A DNA stretch of 64,000 nt from Tyzzerella sp963558545 (GCF_963558545.1 NZ_CAUWHO010000006.1:34299-98298), one strand, 5' to 3'. Shown: positions 7,737 to 17,924, numbered from the stretch's first letter. Numbers and translations are program-made. Notes: generated from the sequence alone by a model not told the origin.

Positions 7737-9062
7737 TTAAATATTTTTAGCGTGCCATTTTTTAGAAAATATTCTTGAAAAATACAATACTGACCTAAAC
7801 AACCAGTCAATATACATACCGGCCCATATGCCATATATACCATAATTAAAATGTACACCTAAAAGCCAAGAAAAGAATATTCTAAATATAAAAAGGCTTA
7901 AAACAGATATGGTCATAGTAAATTTTGCATCGCCAGTTGCTCTTAAAGCACTAGGTGTCATAAAAGATGTTGCCCAAAATATAGGGCTTAATATTAAAAA
8001 ACTGTTTATAAGATTGAGTGAATATTCTAATACTTGTAAATCGTCTGTATAAAGGAAATATATTTTGCTACAAAATATGTAAAAAATAATGTTCATTATA
8101 AGTTGAGATATATTTGCACCTAAAGTTTGGCTAAGCATAACTTTTTTTGTTTTTTCCATATCACCACTTCCATAAGCAGTGCCTGTAAATGGTACACAAG
8201 TAACCTGAAATGTTTTGCCTGGTAACTGTATAAAATTTGATATAGAATTACAAATAGTATTGGCAGATAATGCTGCTGTACCCATACCAGACATAAATAC
8301 CTGTACTAAAAGCTTGCCACCATTAAATATAATACCATCAACGGAATTTGTTATAGCAATATCTAAAACAGGCTTTAATATATTAAAATTAACCTTAATA
8401 GTAGGCTTAGGAAGTTTTAACATACGAGGTTTAAAATAAATAAAAAATTGTAATATTAAGCTTGAAATAATACGAGAAACTAAAAGCCCGTAACCAACGC
8501 TACTTATACCAAGATTTAAAACTTTTATACAAAATATAGTTACTATTACATAAAAAATATTGGATAAAAATACACCTATAAGAGGGCTTAAATTATCTCC
8601 TGTTGCACGTCTTATCCCTGTAAAAACATTAAATAATGTTAAAAATGGTAAAGATATAGATGTAAAAAATAAGTATATACTAGCAGAATCTAAAACGGTT
8701 TGCTCTGCCTTACCAAATAGTATATTTAAAAGGGGAGCTCTAAATATTATAAGAAAAGCACTTATAACAATAGATGCGTATATAGATATAGTGATAGAAT
8801 GATTAGCACAATCTTGTGCCTTTTTAATATCACCTTTACCTACACATTGAGAAACTATTGCTGTAATACCTGTTGCTATACAAGTTAAAATGTTCATAAA
8901 AACAAAGTTTATTTGGTCTACCATACCAATACCAGCACTAACTGATGTGCCTAACCCACTAACTAGCATTGTGCCAAGCATAGTAGAAACAGTAGAAAGA
9001 GTTTGTTCTAGCATAACAGTTAGATATAATGTTACAAAGTGATAGTTTCTAAAGCTTTTCAT
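7737..9062 (-). CDS. MATE family efflux transporter
   Basis: The 441-residue protein has about 12 hydrophobic segments with an internal two-fold pattern typical of MATE exporters, which use Na+ or H+ gradients to extrude cationic compounds. Recognisable pieces are MLGTMLVSGLGTSVSAGIG near the start, ATGITAIVSQCVGKGD near residues 60-75, RRATGDNLSPLIGV near 150 and SALRATGDAKFTM in the second half. The substrate cannot be read from sequence. A GGGGG ribosome site precedes the ATG. It lies between the LCP gene and glnS, on the same strand, with short gaps. Confidence 0.9.
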   Translation of the reverse strand: MKSFRNYHFVTLYLTVMLEQTLSTVSTMLGTMLVSGLGTSVSAGIGMVDQINFVFMNILTCIATGITAIVSQCVGKGDIKKAQDCANHSITISIYASIVISAFLIIFRAPLLNILFGKAEQTVLDSASIYLFFTSISLPFLTLFNVFTGIRRATGDNLSPLIGVFLSNIFYVIVTIFCIKVLNLGISSVGYGLLVSRIISSLILQFFIYFKPRMLKLPKPTIKVNFNILKPVLDIAITNSVDGIIFNGGKLLVQVFMSGMGTAALSANTICNSISNFIQLPGKTFQVTCVPFTGTAYGSGDMEKTKKVMLSQTLGANISQLIMNIIFYIFCSKIYFLYTDDLQVLEYSLNLINSFLILSPIFWATSFMTPSALRATGDAKFTMTISVLSLFIFRIFFSWLLGVHFNYGIYGIWAGMYIDWLFRSVLYFSRIFSKKWHAKNI

Positions 9063-9097
9063 AAAAAATTGCCCCCATAAAAGTTTGGTTTATAAAA

Positions 9098-10756
9098 TCA
9101 AGGTTTAAAAGAGCTTTTTAAAGATACTATTCTGTTAAAAACAAGATTGTTTTTATCAAAATGTTTACTATCTGCTACAAAATATCCATTTCTAATAAAT
9201 TGAAATCTATCCATTTTATTGGCAGAAAGTATAGATGGTTCTATATAAGCATTATCTAATACAATTAAAGAATTTTCATTTTCTATAAGCTCTTTTTCAT
9301 CTTCTAAAGATGGAATAACAAGGCTATCATATAAATTTACAGTAGCTTTAACAGCGTGTTTTGCAGATACCCAATGTATTGTTCCTTTTACTTTACGTCC
9401 TGTAAATCCAGAGCCACTTTTTGTCTCTGGGTCATAAGTACATCTAAGCTCTATAATATTGCCATTTTCATCTTTTATAACTTCGTTGCACATTATAAAA
9501 TATGCACCTTTTAGCCTAACTTCTTTACCAACAGAAAGGCGGAAAAACTTTTTAGGAGCATCTTCTAAAAAATCATCTCTTTCTATATAAAGCTCACGAG
9601 AAAACATAACTTCTCTAGTGCCTAGCTCTTCGTTTTCTGGGTTATTTTCTATAGTTAGGGCTTCTTCCATATCTTCTGGATAGTTTGTTATAACCACTTT
9701 TATAGGGTCTAACACTGCCATAACAACATTTACCTTGTCTTTTAAATCTTCTCTTATACAGTACTCTAGCTGAGCTGTATCTACAACACTTGATGCTTTA
9801 GATACACCTACCATTTGGCAAAAGTTTTTTATAGATTCTGGAGTGTAGCCTCTTCTTCTTATACCAGATAAAGTTACAAGGCGTGGGTCGTCCCAGCCGT
9901 CTACTTTACCTTCTTCTACTAGTTGTCTTAAATATCTTTTACCCATAATAGTGTTAGATAAATTAAGTTTTGCAAACTCTATTTGTCTTGGTTTTACTTT
10001 AAAGTCTAGCTCATTTACAAACCAGTTGTACAAAGGTCTATGGTCTTCAAATTCCATTGTACAAATAGAATGAGTTATTTCTTCAAAGGCATCTTCTAGA
10101 GGGTGGGCAAAGTCATACATAGGGTATATGCACCAATCATTACCTGTTTTATGATGAGGTATATGTGCTATCCTATATATAACAGGGTCTCTCATATTTA
10201 TATTAGGAGATGACATATCTATTTTTGCTCTTAAAGTTTTTTCTCCGTCTTTAAATTCTCCTTTTCTCATACGCTCAAAAAGGTCTAAGTTTTCTTCTAT
10301 AGAACGGTTTCTATAAGGGCTTTCTTCTCCTGGAGCATTTAAAGAGCCTCTTTTTTCTCTAATCTCTTGTGGTGTTAAATCACATACAAAGGCTTTACCT
10401 TTTTTTATAAGCTCTACTGCACAGTCGTACATTTTTTCAAAATAACTAGATGCAAAATAAAGTCTGTCTTCCCAATCAAAGCCAAGCCACTCTATATCTT
10501 CTTTTATAGAACGGACAAATTCGTCATCTTCTTTAGCTGGGTTTGTATCGTCAAAACGAAGGTTGCATTTTCCACCGTAATAGTCTGCAAGCCCAAAGTT
10601 TAAACATATACTTTTTGCGTGACCTATATGAAGATACCCGTTAGGTTCTGGTGGAAACCTAGTGTGTATTTTATTAAGTTTGCCCTCAAGGTCTTTTTGT
10701 ATATAATTATGTATAAAATTACCTGTTTGAGATAGATTATTATTTTCATTTTCCAT
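9098..10756 (-). CDS. glnS: glutamine--tRNA ligase
   Basis: The frame is open further upstream, but the start chosen at 10756 (MENENNNLSQ) has AGGAGG in front of it and gives 552 residues, normal for GlnRS. Class I motifs are present: RFPPEPNGYLHIGHAKS (HIGH) near residue 40, the tRNA/ATP-site IYPMYDFAHPLEDAFEEITH near 210-230, and FEDHRPLYNW. The KMSKS-equivalent reads TIMGKRYLRQLV instead of the usual VMSKR; the lysine is retained but Ser is replaced by Gly. A C-terminal beta-barrel anticodon-binding region follows. The enzyme charges tRNA-Gln directly in the cytosol. It follows a small gene by 19 bases and is likely co-transcribed with it. Confidence 0.96.
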   Translation of the reverse strand: MENENNNLSQTGNFIHNYIQKDLEGKLNKIHTRFPPEPNGYLHIGHAKSICLNFGLADYYGGKCNLRFDDTNPAKEDDEFVRSIKEDIEWLGFDWEDRLYFASSYFEKMYDCAVELIKKGKAFVCDLTPQEIREKRGSLNAPGEESPYRNRSIEENLDLFERMRKGEFKDGEKTLRAKIDMSSPNINMRDPVIYRIAHIPHHKTGNDWCIYPMYDFAHPLEDAFEEITHSICTMEFEDHRPLYNWFVNELDFKVKPRQIEFAKLNLSNTIMGKRYLRQLVEEGKVDGWDDPRLVTLSGIRRRGYTPESIKNFCQMVGVSKASSVVDTAQLEYCIREDLKDKVNVVMAVLDPIKVVITNYPEDMEEALTIENNPENEELGTREVMFSRELYIERDDFLEDAPKKFFRLSVGKEVRLKGAYFIMCNEVIKDENGNIIELRCTYDPETKSGSGFTGRKVKGTIHWVSAKHAVKATVNLYDSLVIPSLEDEKELIENENSLIVLDNAYIEPSILSANKMDRFQFIRNGYFVADSKHFDKNNLVFNRIVSLKSSFKP

Positions 10757-10775
10757 AATAAAAATTCCTCCTAAG

Positions 10776-11006
10776 TTAAAAAGATTTACTTTCAAAGTCG
10801 TAATAATAAAAAACTTTTTTACAATGGTTACATACACCAAATTTCATAATTTTATCGTTATCTTCGTTTGAAAGTTTAAAATCTAGATTTACTTTTATAT
10901 TATTACCAGTTTGGCTACAAATATGATTTTCAAAGTAATAATTTTTGCTTTTTTGAAAGCTATTAGCATTTAATATAATATCTTTTAGGTTGTCTAAAAG
11001 TTCCAT
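10776..11006 (-). CDS. small cysteine-containing protein of unknown function
   Basis: A 76-residue protein starting at 11006 (MELLDNLKDI); the upstream in-frame ATG at 11018 is rejected because the GGAGG ribosome site lies just downstream of it. The C-terminal half has a CNHCKK pair and an earlier HICSQTG, suggesting a small metal-binding or redox site, followed by an aromatic FYYYDF. I do not recognise the family. It ends 19 bases before glnS, so the two probably form one transcript. Confidence 0.6.
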   Translation of the reverse strand: MELLDNLKDIILNANSFQKSKNYYFENHICSQTGNNIKVNLDFKLSNEDNDKIMKFGVCNHCKKVFYYYDFESKSF

Positions 11007-11125
11007 ATGTTCCTCCAATATATACTAACTATTAATATATTATTATATTATAAAGCTATAAAAAGGTCAATTTTTTTTAGGGAATTAAGTGCTAAAAAAT
11101 TTTTTCAAAAAAATTAAAAAAAGTG

Positions 11126-11154
11126 TTGACATATTTAAAGTTATAATATATAAT
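11126..11154 (+). promoter_or_regulatory. promoter of the tRNA-Phe/tRNA-Lys operon
   Basis: Perfect TTGACA (11126-11131) and TATAAT (11149-11154) with 17-base spacing. Transcription would start about 12 bases before tRNA-Phe. It is the strongest consensus promoter in the window, as expected for a stable RNA operon. Confidence 0.9.
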
Positions 11155-11173
11155 TAATTTTGTTGTTAAGCAA

Positions 11174-11246
<73 letters not shown>

Positions 11247-11253
11247 TAGCTAT

Positions 11254-11326
11254 GGGTCACTAGCTCAGTTGGTAGAGCACTGGACTTTTAATCCAGGTGT
11301 CCCGGGTTCGAACCCCGGGTGACTCA
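11254..11326 (+). tRNA. tRNA-Lys (TTT)
   Basis: A 73-base cloverleaf: acceptor GGGTCAC (11254-11260) pairs with GTGACTC (11319-11325, one G-T pair), anticodon loop CTTTTAA gives TTT, and the T-arm has GGGTTCGAACCC. CCA is not encoded. It is followed closely by a terminator. Confidence 0.97.
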
Positions 11327-11340
11327 TTTTAAAAAGGGGT

Positions 11341-11367
11341 GTACGCATATTAGCGTATGCTTTTTTT
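11341..11367 (+). terminator. terminator of the tRNA operon
   Basis: A short hairpin, TACGC / GCGTA with flanking G-T pair, runs into seven T residues (11361-11367), 15 bases after tRNA-Lys. Confidence 0.8.
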
Positions 11368-11527
11368 GTATATAAATTAATTTTTATAAAATAGATTTTT
11401 ATTATATAGATATATTTTTTACTTTATGTTAAAATTATCTATATTGGCTATAATTATAATAGAAATACGTTTTAATTTATATAGATTTATATCATAAATA
11501 GCTAAAAATTTTAAAAAGGAGAATTAT

Positions 11528-14167
11528 ATGGAAAAATTAATGCTTATTGACGGCCACAGTATAATGAATAGAGCTTTTTATGCAATACCCATTTTAACTA
11601 ACAAAGATGGACAGTATACAAATGCCATATACGGCTTTTTAAATATTTTATTTAAGCTTATAGAAGAAGAACAACCTACATATATAGGGGTTAGCTTTGA
11701 TTTACCTAAACCTACATTTAGACATTTAAAATATAGCCACTACAAAGGAAACAGAAAAAAAACTCCAGATGAGCTAAAAAGCCAAATACCTTTAATAAAA
11801 GAAGTATTAAAAACTATGAATATTATTATATATGAAAAAGAAGGATATGAGGCAGACGATGTTTTAGCTACTATTGCTAAAAAGGCAGAAAATATAGGTA
11901 TAAATCCTATTATTGTAAGTGGCGATAGAGATTTACTACAAGTAGCTACGGACAATATAAAAATAAAAATTCCTAAAACAAAAGCAGGTAAAACAGAAAT
12001 AGAAGACTATTTTGCAAAAGATGTTATGGAAAAATATAGCGTTACGCCAAAAGAATTTATAGAAGTGAAAGCTCTTATGGGGGACACATCAGACAATGTG
12101 CCAGGAGTACCATCTATTGGCGAAAAAACGGCTATAAAAATTATTAATGAATATAAAACAGTGGAAAATGCTATAGAAAATGCTTGTAATATTAAGCCTA
12201 AAAAGGCAGGGGAAAATATTTTAGAATATAAAGACCAAGCATTGCTTAGCAAATATTTAGTTACAATAGATACTAACGTTCCTATAGATTTTTTAAACGA
12301 AAAAACAGAAAACATATTTAATGAGGAATTCTTTTTACAATGTAAAAAATATGAATTAAAAACTATATTATCAAAATTTAAAGAACCTACAAATACAGAA
12401 GAAACATTAGATTTTAAGCTTATAGAAAATATAGAAGATGCAAAAGCATACTTTAATAATCTTAAAAAAGATGAAGAAATAGCTTATAAAATAGTATATG
12501 ATGATAATATACTTGTAGGGATAGGGTTTACAACAAAAAATGATGTAGGAACTTTTATAAAAGTTGGAGATAATATATCACAAGATGAAATATTAAATAT
12601 ATATAAACCTTTTTTTGAAGAAGATTATAAAAAAATAACAATAGATGCAAAAGCAGATATTATATTTTTAAATAAAAATAATATAAAATTAAATAATTTA
12701 ATATTTGATGTTATGATAGGAGCATATATTTTAAATCCTACAAAAGATAAATATGAATACAATAACATTGCAGAAGAAATATTAGACATAAGCTATGAGG
12801 ATAAAGACGAGATATTAGGTACTAAAAAATCTAAAAAATTTATTTATGATATAGAAAAAGAAACCTGGTTTAAATATTGTGTAAGGCAAAGCTATGTAGC
12901 ATACAATTCTAAGGATATTATAAGTAAAAATATAGAAGAAAACAACCAACAAGAGCTTTTTTACAATATAGAAATGCCTCTTATAGAAGTTTTAGCTAGT
13001 ATGGAAATTTATGGTATAAAAGTAAGTAAGGAGGAGCTTATAGAATATCAACAGGCTCTTGACAAAGAAATAGAACAACTAACAAAGGAAATACATTGGA
13101 TAGCAGGAGAAGAATTTAACATAAATTCATCTAAGCAACTAGGAGATATACTATTTGAAAAGCTTAGCCTTAAAGGAAGCAAAAAAACAACAAGAGGTTG
13201 GTCTACATCGGCAGATGTTTTAGAAAAATTATATGACCAACACGAAATAATACCTAAAATATTAGTGTATAGAACATATGCTAAGCTTAAAAGCACTTAT
13301 GCAGATGGATTATTAAATGTTTTAGATGAAAAAACAAGCAGAATATACTCTAGCTTTAACCAAACAGCAACAGCCACAGGTAGAATAAGCAGTACAGAAC
13401 CAAACTTGCAAAATATACCTATAAAAATAGAGCTTGGACATAAAGTTAGAAAAGTGTTTAAGCCAGAAAAAGACTATATTTTTATAGATGCTGATTATTC
13501 CCAAATAGAGCTTAGAGTGCTTGCCCATTTATCTAAGGACGAACACCTTATACAAGCATTTAATGAAGGGCAAGATATACACAAGACAACAGCTGCTAAA
13601 GTTTTTAAAAAGCCTTTAGAAGATGTAACAAGTTTTGAAAGAAGTGCTGCTAAAGCTATAAATTTTGGACTTATATATGGAAAGCAAGCCTTTTCTTTAG
13701 CACAAGATTTAGGCATAACAAAGGCTAAAGCAGAAGAATATATAAACGATTATTTTGACAAATATCCTAAAATAAAAGAATTTTTAGATAGCATTGTAGA
13801 AAGTACAAAAGAAACAGGGTATACAAAAACAATGTTTAATAGAATGAGATATGTGCCAGAAATAAATTCTTCTAATTTTATGCAAAGAGGTGTAGGACAA
13901 AGAATAGCTATGAATACTCCTATACAAGGCACAGCAGCAGATATTATAAAAATAGCTATGGTAAAAGTGTATAAACGTATAAAAAAAGAAAATTTAAAAT
14001 CTAGGTTAATTTTGCAAGTACACGATGAGCTTTTAATAGAAGCCTACAAAGATGAAAAGGATACTATAAGACAAATATTAAAAGATGAAATGGAAAATGC
14101 CATAAAATTTTCTGTAAAGCTTCTTATAGATATAAACGAAGGTGAAAACTGGTATGATACAAAATAA
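11528..14167 (+). CDS. polA: DNA polymerase I
   Basis: The 879-residue protein has the three-domain PolA layout. The 5'-3' FLAP/exonuclease (about 1-290) shows GHSIMNRAFYA, EADDVLATIA, SGDRDLLQ and MGDTSDNVPGVPSIGEKTA. The 3'-5' exonuclease domain (about 300-480) lacks the first Asp-x-Glu pair (it reads IAYKIVYDD) although later Asp residues remain, so proofreading is probably lost as in Bacillus and Thermus PolA. The polymerase (about 500-879) has motif A DADYSQIELRVLAHLS, motif B RSAAKAINFGLIYG and motif C LQVHDELLIE. It functions in Okazaki fragment processing and repair. It starts after AAAGGAG and overlaps coaE at its 3' end. Confidence 0.97.
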   Translation: MEKLMLIDGHSIMNRAFYAIPILTNKDGQYTNAIYGFLNILFKLIEEEQPTYIGVSFDLPKPTFRHLKYSHYKGNRKKTPDELKSQIPLIKEVLKTMNIIIYEKEGYEADDVLATIAKKAENIGINPIIVSGDRDLLQVATDNIKIKIPKTKAGKTEIEDYFAKDVMEKYSVTPKEFIEVKALMGDTSDNVPGVPSIGEKTAIKIINEYKTVENAIENACNIKPKKAGENILEYKDQALLSKYLVTIDTNVPIDFLNEKTENIFNEEFFLQCKKYELKTILSKFKEPTNTEETLDFKLIENIEDAKAYFNNLKKDEEIAYKIVYDDNILVGIGFTTKNDVGTFIKVGDNISQDEILNIYKPFFEEDYKKITIDAKADIIFLNKNNIKLNNLIFDVMIGAYILNPTKDKYEYNNIAEEILDISYEDKDEILGTKKSKKFIYDIEKETWFKYCVRQSYVAYNSKDIISKNIEENNQQELFYNIEMPLIEVLASMEIYGIKVSKEELIEYQQALDKEIEQLTKEIHWIAGEEFNINSSKQLGDILFEKLSLKGSKKTTRGWSTSADVLEKLYDQHEIIPKILVYRTYAKLKSTYADGLLNVLDEKTSRIYSSFNQTATATGRISSTEPNLQNIPIKIELGHKVRKVFKPEKDYIFIDADYSQIELRVLAHLSKDEHLIQAFNEGQDIHKTTAAKVFKKPLEDVTSFERSAAKAINFGLIYGKQAFSLAQDLGITKAKAEEYINDYFDKYPKIKEFLDSIVESTKETGYTKTMFNRMRYVPEINSSNFMQRGVGQRIAMNTPIQGTAADIIKIAMVKVYKRIKKENLKSRLILQVHDELLIEAYKDEKDTIRQILKDEMENAIKFSVKLLIDINEGENWYDTK

Positions 14168-14759
14168 AGCTATTGTAATAGGGCTAACAGGAGGAACAGG
14201 CTGTGGTAAGTCCACAGTTTGTTCTATATTAAAAACATATAATACTTATATTATAGATGCAGATAAAATAGCGCATAGTATTATAAAAAAAGGAAATAAT
14301 GCTTATTTTGAGCTAATAAATTATTTTGGAAAAGATATTTTAAATAGTGAAAATGAAATAGATAGAAAAAAATTAGGAAAAATAGTATTTAGTGATAAAG
14401 AAAAATTATTTTATTTAAATAATATAACGCATAAATACATAATAAGAGAAATAAAAGATAGTATAAATATGGCAAAAGATAAACAAGAATATAACTATAT
14501 AGTTATAGATGCTCCACTTTTGATAGAAACTAACCTACATAAAATAGTAGATGAAGTATGGATAGTACATTGCTCTTTACATACTAGGCTTAAAAGGCTT
14601 GTTAAAAGAGATAATTTATCGGAAGAAATATTGATAAAAAGAATAAATAGCCAGACACCTTTTGAACAAAATAAAAAATATGCTAATTTTATTATATTTA
14701 ATGAAGACGGAGCAAATCTTGAAGAAATAATAAAACAAAGATTAAAAAGGAAAGTTTGA
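14154..14759 (+). CDS. coaE: dephospho-CoA kinase
   Basis: A 201-residue P-loop kinase that phosphorylates dephospho-CoA at the 3' hydroxyl, the last step of CoA synthesis. Walker A is LTGGTGCGKST; the DADKIAHSII segment and VIDAPLLIET (Walker B-like region) are typical, as is the LID arginine run LKRLVKRDN. The ATG at 14154 is preferred over an in-frame GTG at 14142 because AAGGTG lies about ten bases upstream of it; either way it overlaps the end of polA, implying translational coupling. The last step's partner coaD is elsewhere in the window (33344-33829). Confidence 0.93.
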   Translation: MIQNKAIVIGLTGGTGCGKSTVCSILKTYNTYIIDADKIAHSIIKKGNNAYFELINYFGKDILNSENEIDRKKLGKIVFSDKEKLFYLNNITHKYIIREIKDSINMAKDKQEYNYIVIDAPLLIETNLHKIVDEVWIVHCSLHTRLKRLVKRDNLSEEILIKRINSQTPFEQNKKYANFIIFNEDGANLEEIIKQRLKRKV

Positions 14760-14761
14760 TA

Positions 14762-15328
14762 ATGTTTTATATCTTAAATGGGAAGAAAATAATAAAAATT
14801 TTTAAAATAATAATATTTTTTATTATATTAATACTGTTATTTATATGGTTTGTAAATTATATATTACCTGTAAAACATCAAAATATAATAGAAAAATATG
14901 CTAAAAAATATAGTATAGAAAAAGAGCTAGTTTTTGCAGTTATAAATGCAGAAAGTAGATTTAATAAAGAGGCTATATCTAATAAAGGGGCAATAGGGCT
15001 TATGCAAATAATGCCAGAAACAGGAGAGTGGCTTGCAAAAAAGATAAAAATAGAAAATTTTTCTAAAGAAATGCTATATGATGAAGAAATTAATATAAAT
15101 CTTGGTTGCTATTATTTAAAAGAACTAATAAATAAATTTGAAGATGAAACATTGGCACTTTGTGCTTATAATGCAGGAAGTACTAATGTTTATAGATGGC
15201 TTAACGATGATAAATATTCTAAAGATGGATATATACACACAATACCTTTTAAAGAAACAGATAAATATATAAAGAAAATAAAAATATTTAAAAAAGGTTA
15301 TAGCATATTATTAAAATATTGGTTTTAA
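14762..15328 (+). CDS. membrane-anchored lytic transglycosylase (SLT domain)
   Basis: A 188-residue protein with one N-terminal membrane helix (about residues 15-35) and an extracellular goose-lysozyme-like SLT domain. It shows the catalytic Glu in INAESRFN, GAIGLMQIMPETG, and LCAYNAGSTNVYRWL, the standard order for Slt35/MltE-type lytic transglycosylases, which cleave peptidoglycan glycan strands to 1,6-anhydro products. The ATG at 14762 with upstream AAAAGGAAAG is the best start; it begins just after the coaE stop codon. The same arrangement (coaE then slt) is common in Clostridia. Confidence 0.92.
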   Translation: MFYILNGKKIIKIFKIIIFFIILILLFIWFVNYILPVKHQNIIEKYAKKYSIEKELVFAVINAESRFNKEAISNKGAIGLMQIMPETGEWLAKKIKIENFSKEMLYDEEININLGCYYLKELINKFEDETLALCAYNAGSTNVYRWLNDDKYSKDGYIHTIPFKETDKYIKKIKIFKKGYSILLKYWF

Positions 15329-15350
15329 GATAAAATACTTTGGAGGAAAT

Positions 15351-16994
15351 ATGAAAATATATAAATTGTTTTTTGTTATTTTTGTTTTTATTGTTTTAGC
15401 TGGTTGTAAAGACAATGTTATAACAGAAACAACTGTTACACAATTTGATAATACAATAGACAACAAAACAGATGATACAATAAATTCTATTAAAGAAACA
15501 ACACCAGAAGCAACAAGTGAAGAAAATAATATACAGCCAAAACAAGAAATACCAGTAGAAGGTGGACAATTAGTACTTTCTATGCGTATGCCAAAAACAT
15601 TAAACCCTCTAGTAAATGAAGATGTAACAATAGATAATATATTAAAGCTTATTTTTGAACCATTATTTAGCATAGATAGTGATACATTAAAGCCTGTACC
15701 TAACATAGCTAGCTCTTATTCTATGTCTGAAGATGGTAAAACAGTTTATATAGATATTAGAAATGATATATACTGGCACGATGGAAAACAGTTAACAGCT
15801 AAAGATGTTATATTTTCTTTAGATGTTATAAAATCTATACCAAATTCTTTATATAAAAGTGCATTAGATAATGTAGCATCATATAGTAACAAAGGAAATC
15901 AAGTTATCATAAACTATACAGAGCCTTATAGCTTTTATAGGTATAATTTGTGCTTTCCTATTATACCTATCCATTATTATAAAAATAATTTAGATATAGA
16001 AAATAGTAGAAGCCTAAAACCCATAGGAAGTGGAAGTTTTAAATATTCTAGTTATAGGCTGGCAAATGAGCTTATATTAGAAAAAACAACATCTTTTAAA
16101 GGAACACCTTATATTAATACTATAAAAATAATAATAACACCAGATAGACAAACAGATTTATATGCTTTTGAAAAAAACATAATAAATAGTTTGAATATAG
16201 ATTTTTCTAGCTGGGGGAATTTAAATTATAAAAGAGAAAAAATAAGCACTAATATAATTAGTAATAACTTTGAATATTTAGGTTTTAATTTTGACAAACA
16301 AATATTTAAAAATATAGATATTAGAAAAGCTATAGCTTATATTATACCTAAAGATGAAATAATAAAAAATATATATTTAGATAATGGAGTAAAATCTTTG
16401 GCACCTATAAACTCTACTACATTTTTAGCTTATAAAGATATAGAAACATATGAATATAGTGTACCAAAAGCTATAGAGGCTCTAGGCAAAGCAAATATTA
16501 CAAAAGATATGGCTAATTTTAGTATATTAGTTAATGTAGAAAATAAAGAAAGAGTAGAATCTGCAGAGCTTATACAAAAAAGGTTATCACAAATAGGTAT
16601 AAATGTTAATATTGTAAAAAAACCTTTTGAAGAATATAAAAAAGATTTAGAGCAAGGTAATTTTGATATGTTTTTAGCTGGTATAGATTTTGGCATAGTG
16701 CCAAATTTAAAAAGCTTTTTAATGTCTTCGGGAACAGGTGAAGGTGGCATTAATTACCAAAACTTTAAAGATGCTAGAATGGACTTTTTAGTTGGAAATA
16801 TATATACAGCTACATCTGAAGAGGCCTTTATTAAAGCTACTATAGATATGCAACAGTATTTTGCAGAGCAATTACCAGTTGTAGGGATATTTTTTAAGGA
16901 CGAAATACTTCTTACAGATTATACAGTAAAAGGTGATAAAAAGCCTAATATTTATAACCAATTTAACAATATAGAAAAGTGGTATATAGAATAG
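15351..16994 (+). CDS. oligopeptide/solute-binding lipoprotein (SBP family 5)
   Basis: The 547-residue protein begins with a lipoprotein signal peptide ending in the lipobox LAGC, so the Cys near residue 19 would be lipidated and hold it on the outer face of the membrane. A Thr/Asn/Glu-rich linker (about 20-70) leads into the OppA-like family 5 fold, with MRMPKTLNPLVNEDV, YSMSEDGKTVYIDIRNDIYW and WHDGKQLTAKDVIFSLD. These proteins deliver peptides or nickel to ABC importers, but no permease or ATPase gene lies nearby, so its partner must be encoded elsewhere. The ribosome site is GGAGG. Confidence 0.92.
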   Translation: MKIYKLFFVIFVFIVLAGCKDNVITETTVTQFDNTIDNKTDDTINSIKETTPEATSEENNIQPKQEIPVEGGQLVLSMRMPKTLNPLVNEDVTIDNILKLIFEPLFSIDSDTLKPVPNIASSYSMSEDGKTVYIDIRNDIYWHDGKQLTAKDVIFSLDVIKSIPNSLYKSALDNVASYSNKGNQVIINYTEPYSFYRYNLCFPIIPIHYYKNNLDIENSRSLKPIGSGSFKYSSYRLANELILEKTTSFKGTPYINTIKIIITPDRQTDLYAFEKNIINSLNIDFSSWGNLNYKREKISTNIISNNFEYLGFNFDKQIFKNIDIRKAIAYIIPKDEIIKNIYLDNGVKSLAPINSTTFLAYKDIETYEYSVPKAIEALGKANITKDMANFSILVNVENKERVESAELIQKRLSQIGINVNIVKKPFEEYKKDLEQGNFDMFLAGIDFGIVPNLKSFLMSSGTGEGGINYQNFKDARMDFLVGNIYTATSEEAFIKATIDMQQYFAEQLPVVGIFFKDEILLTDYTVKGDKKPNIYNQFNNIEKWYIE

Positions 16995-17004
16995 GAAGTG
17001 GAAA

Positions 17005-17901
17005 ATGATTAAAAAAAATTTTTTAACTGGAGAGTATGTTATTTATTCTTTAGATAGGGCAAATAGGCCACAAAGCATTAAAAAAAATACCCTAAAAACA
17101 CCGATAGAAATATGTCCATTTTGTATAGAAAATGAACATATGACATCTAACCCTATATATACAAGCTTTAATAAGGAAATAAGGATAATAGATAATAAGT
17201 ACCCTATAATAGATATAAATAGAGAAAAATATGGAATACATTATGTATTAATTGATACAAAAGAACACCAAAAAAATATAGTAGATTATACAGATGAGCA
17301 TATGTACTATTTGATAAAATCTATGAAAGATATATTAAATATTTTAGAAAAAGATGAAAAGCTTGAATACGTGCAGATTTTTAAAAATAAAGGGGCAAAT
17401 GCTGGTGCATCTCAATCACATTCTCATTGGCAAATTTTAGCATTATCTATGTTACCTAATAGACAAAAGTATATGCTAGATACACTAAAAGAATATGAAA
17501 AAGATAATGGAAGATGCTATTTTTGCAGTATGGACTACACAGATAATTTAGTGTGCGAAAATAATGAATTTTTGGCATTTTGTCCTGATGATAGCTTATA
17601 TTGTTATGAGATAAATATTATACCCAAAAAGCATATTACTAATATTAAATATTTAGATGATTATATGCTAAATGAGCTAGGTAGTATACTAAAAAAATGC
17701 TTGATTAAGCTAAATTTAGTATATAATGATTTAGACTATAATATAAGCGTACAAAATGGCTTTAGAGCTAAATATGAATATCATTTTTTTATACAGATTA
17801 TACCTAGAATGGGGTATTTAGGTGGATTTGAATTTTCTACAGGTATGTTTGTAAATTCTGTTTTACCAAAAGATGCAGCAAAAAGATTAAGAAAAATATA
17901 G
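17005..17901 (+). CDS. GalT-like HIT-superfamily nucleotidyltransferase
   Basis: The 298-residue protein resembles class I galactose-1-phosphate uridylyltransferases and related DUF4931-type proteins. An N-terminal CPFC (near residue 37) and a second CYFC pair fit the zinc sites of the fold. The core motif reads NKGANAGASQSHSHWQILAL, in which the HxHxQ triad of the HIT superfamily is present as HSHWQ instead of the HPHGQ of true GalT. That change makes a nucleotidylyltransferase likely but the sugar substrate uncertain. No Leloir genes are nearby. It starts 11 bases after the lipoprotein gene with an AGGAAGTGG ribosome site. Confidence 0.75.
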   Translation: MIKKNFLTGEYVIYSLDRANRPQSIKKNTLKTPIEICPFCIENEHMTSNPIYTSFNKEIRIIDNKYPIIDINREKYGIHYVLIDTKEHQKNIVDYTDEHMYYLIKSMKDILNILEKDEKLEYVQIFKNKGANAGASQSHSHWQILALSMLPNRQKYMLDTLKEYEKDNGRCYFCSMDYTDNLVCENNEFLAFCPDDSLYCYEINIIPKKHITNIKYLDDYMLNELGSILKKCLIKLNLVYNDLDYNISVQNGFRAKYEYHFFIQIIPRMGYLGGFEFSTGMFVNSVLPKDAAKRLRKI

Positions 17902-17924
17902 TATTATAGTTTTGGAGGGGTTTT

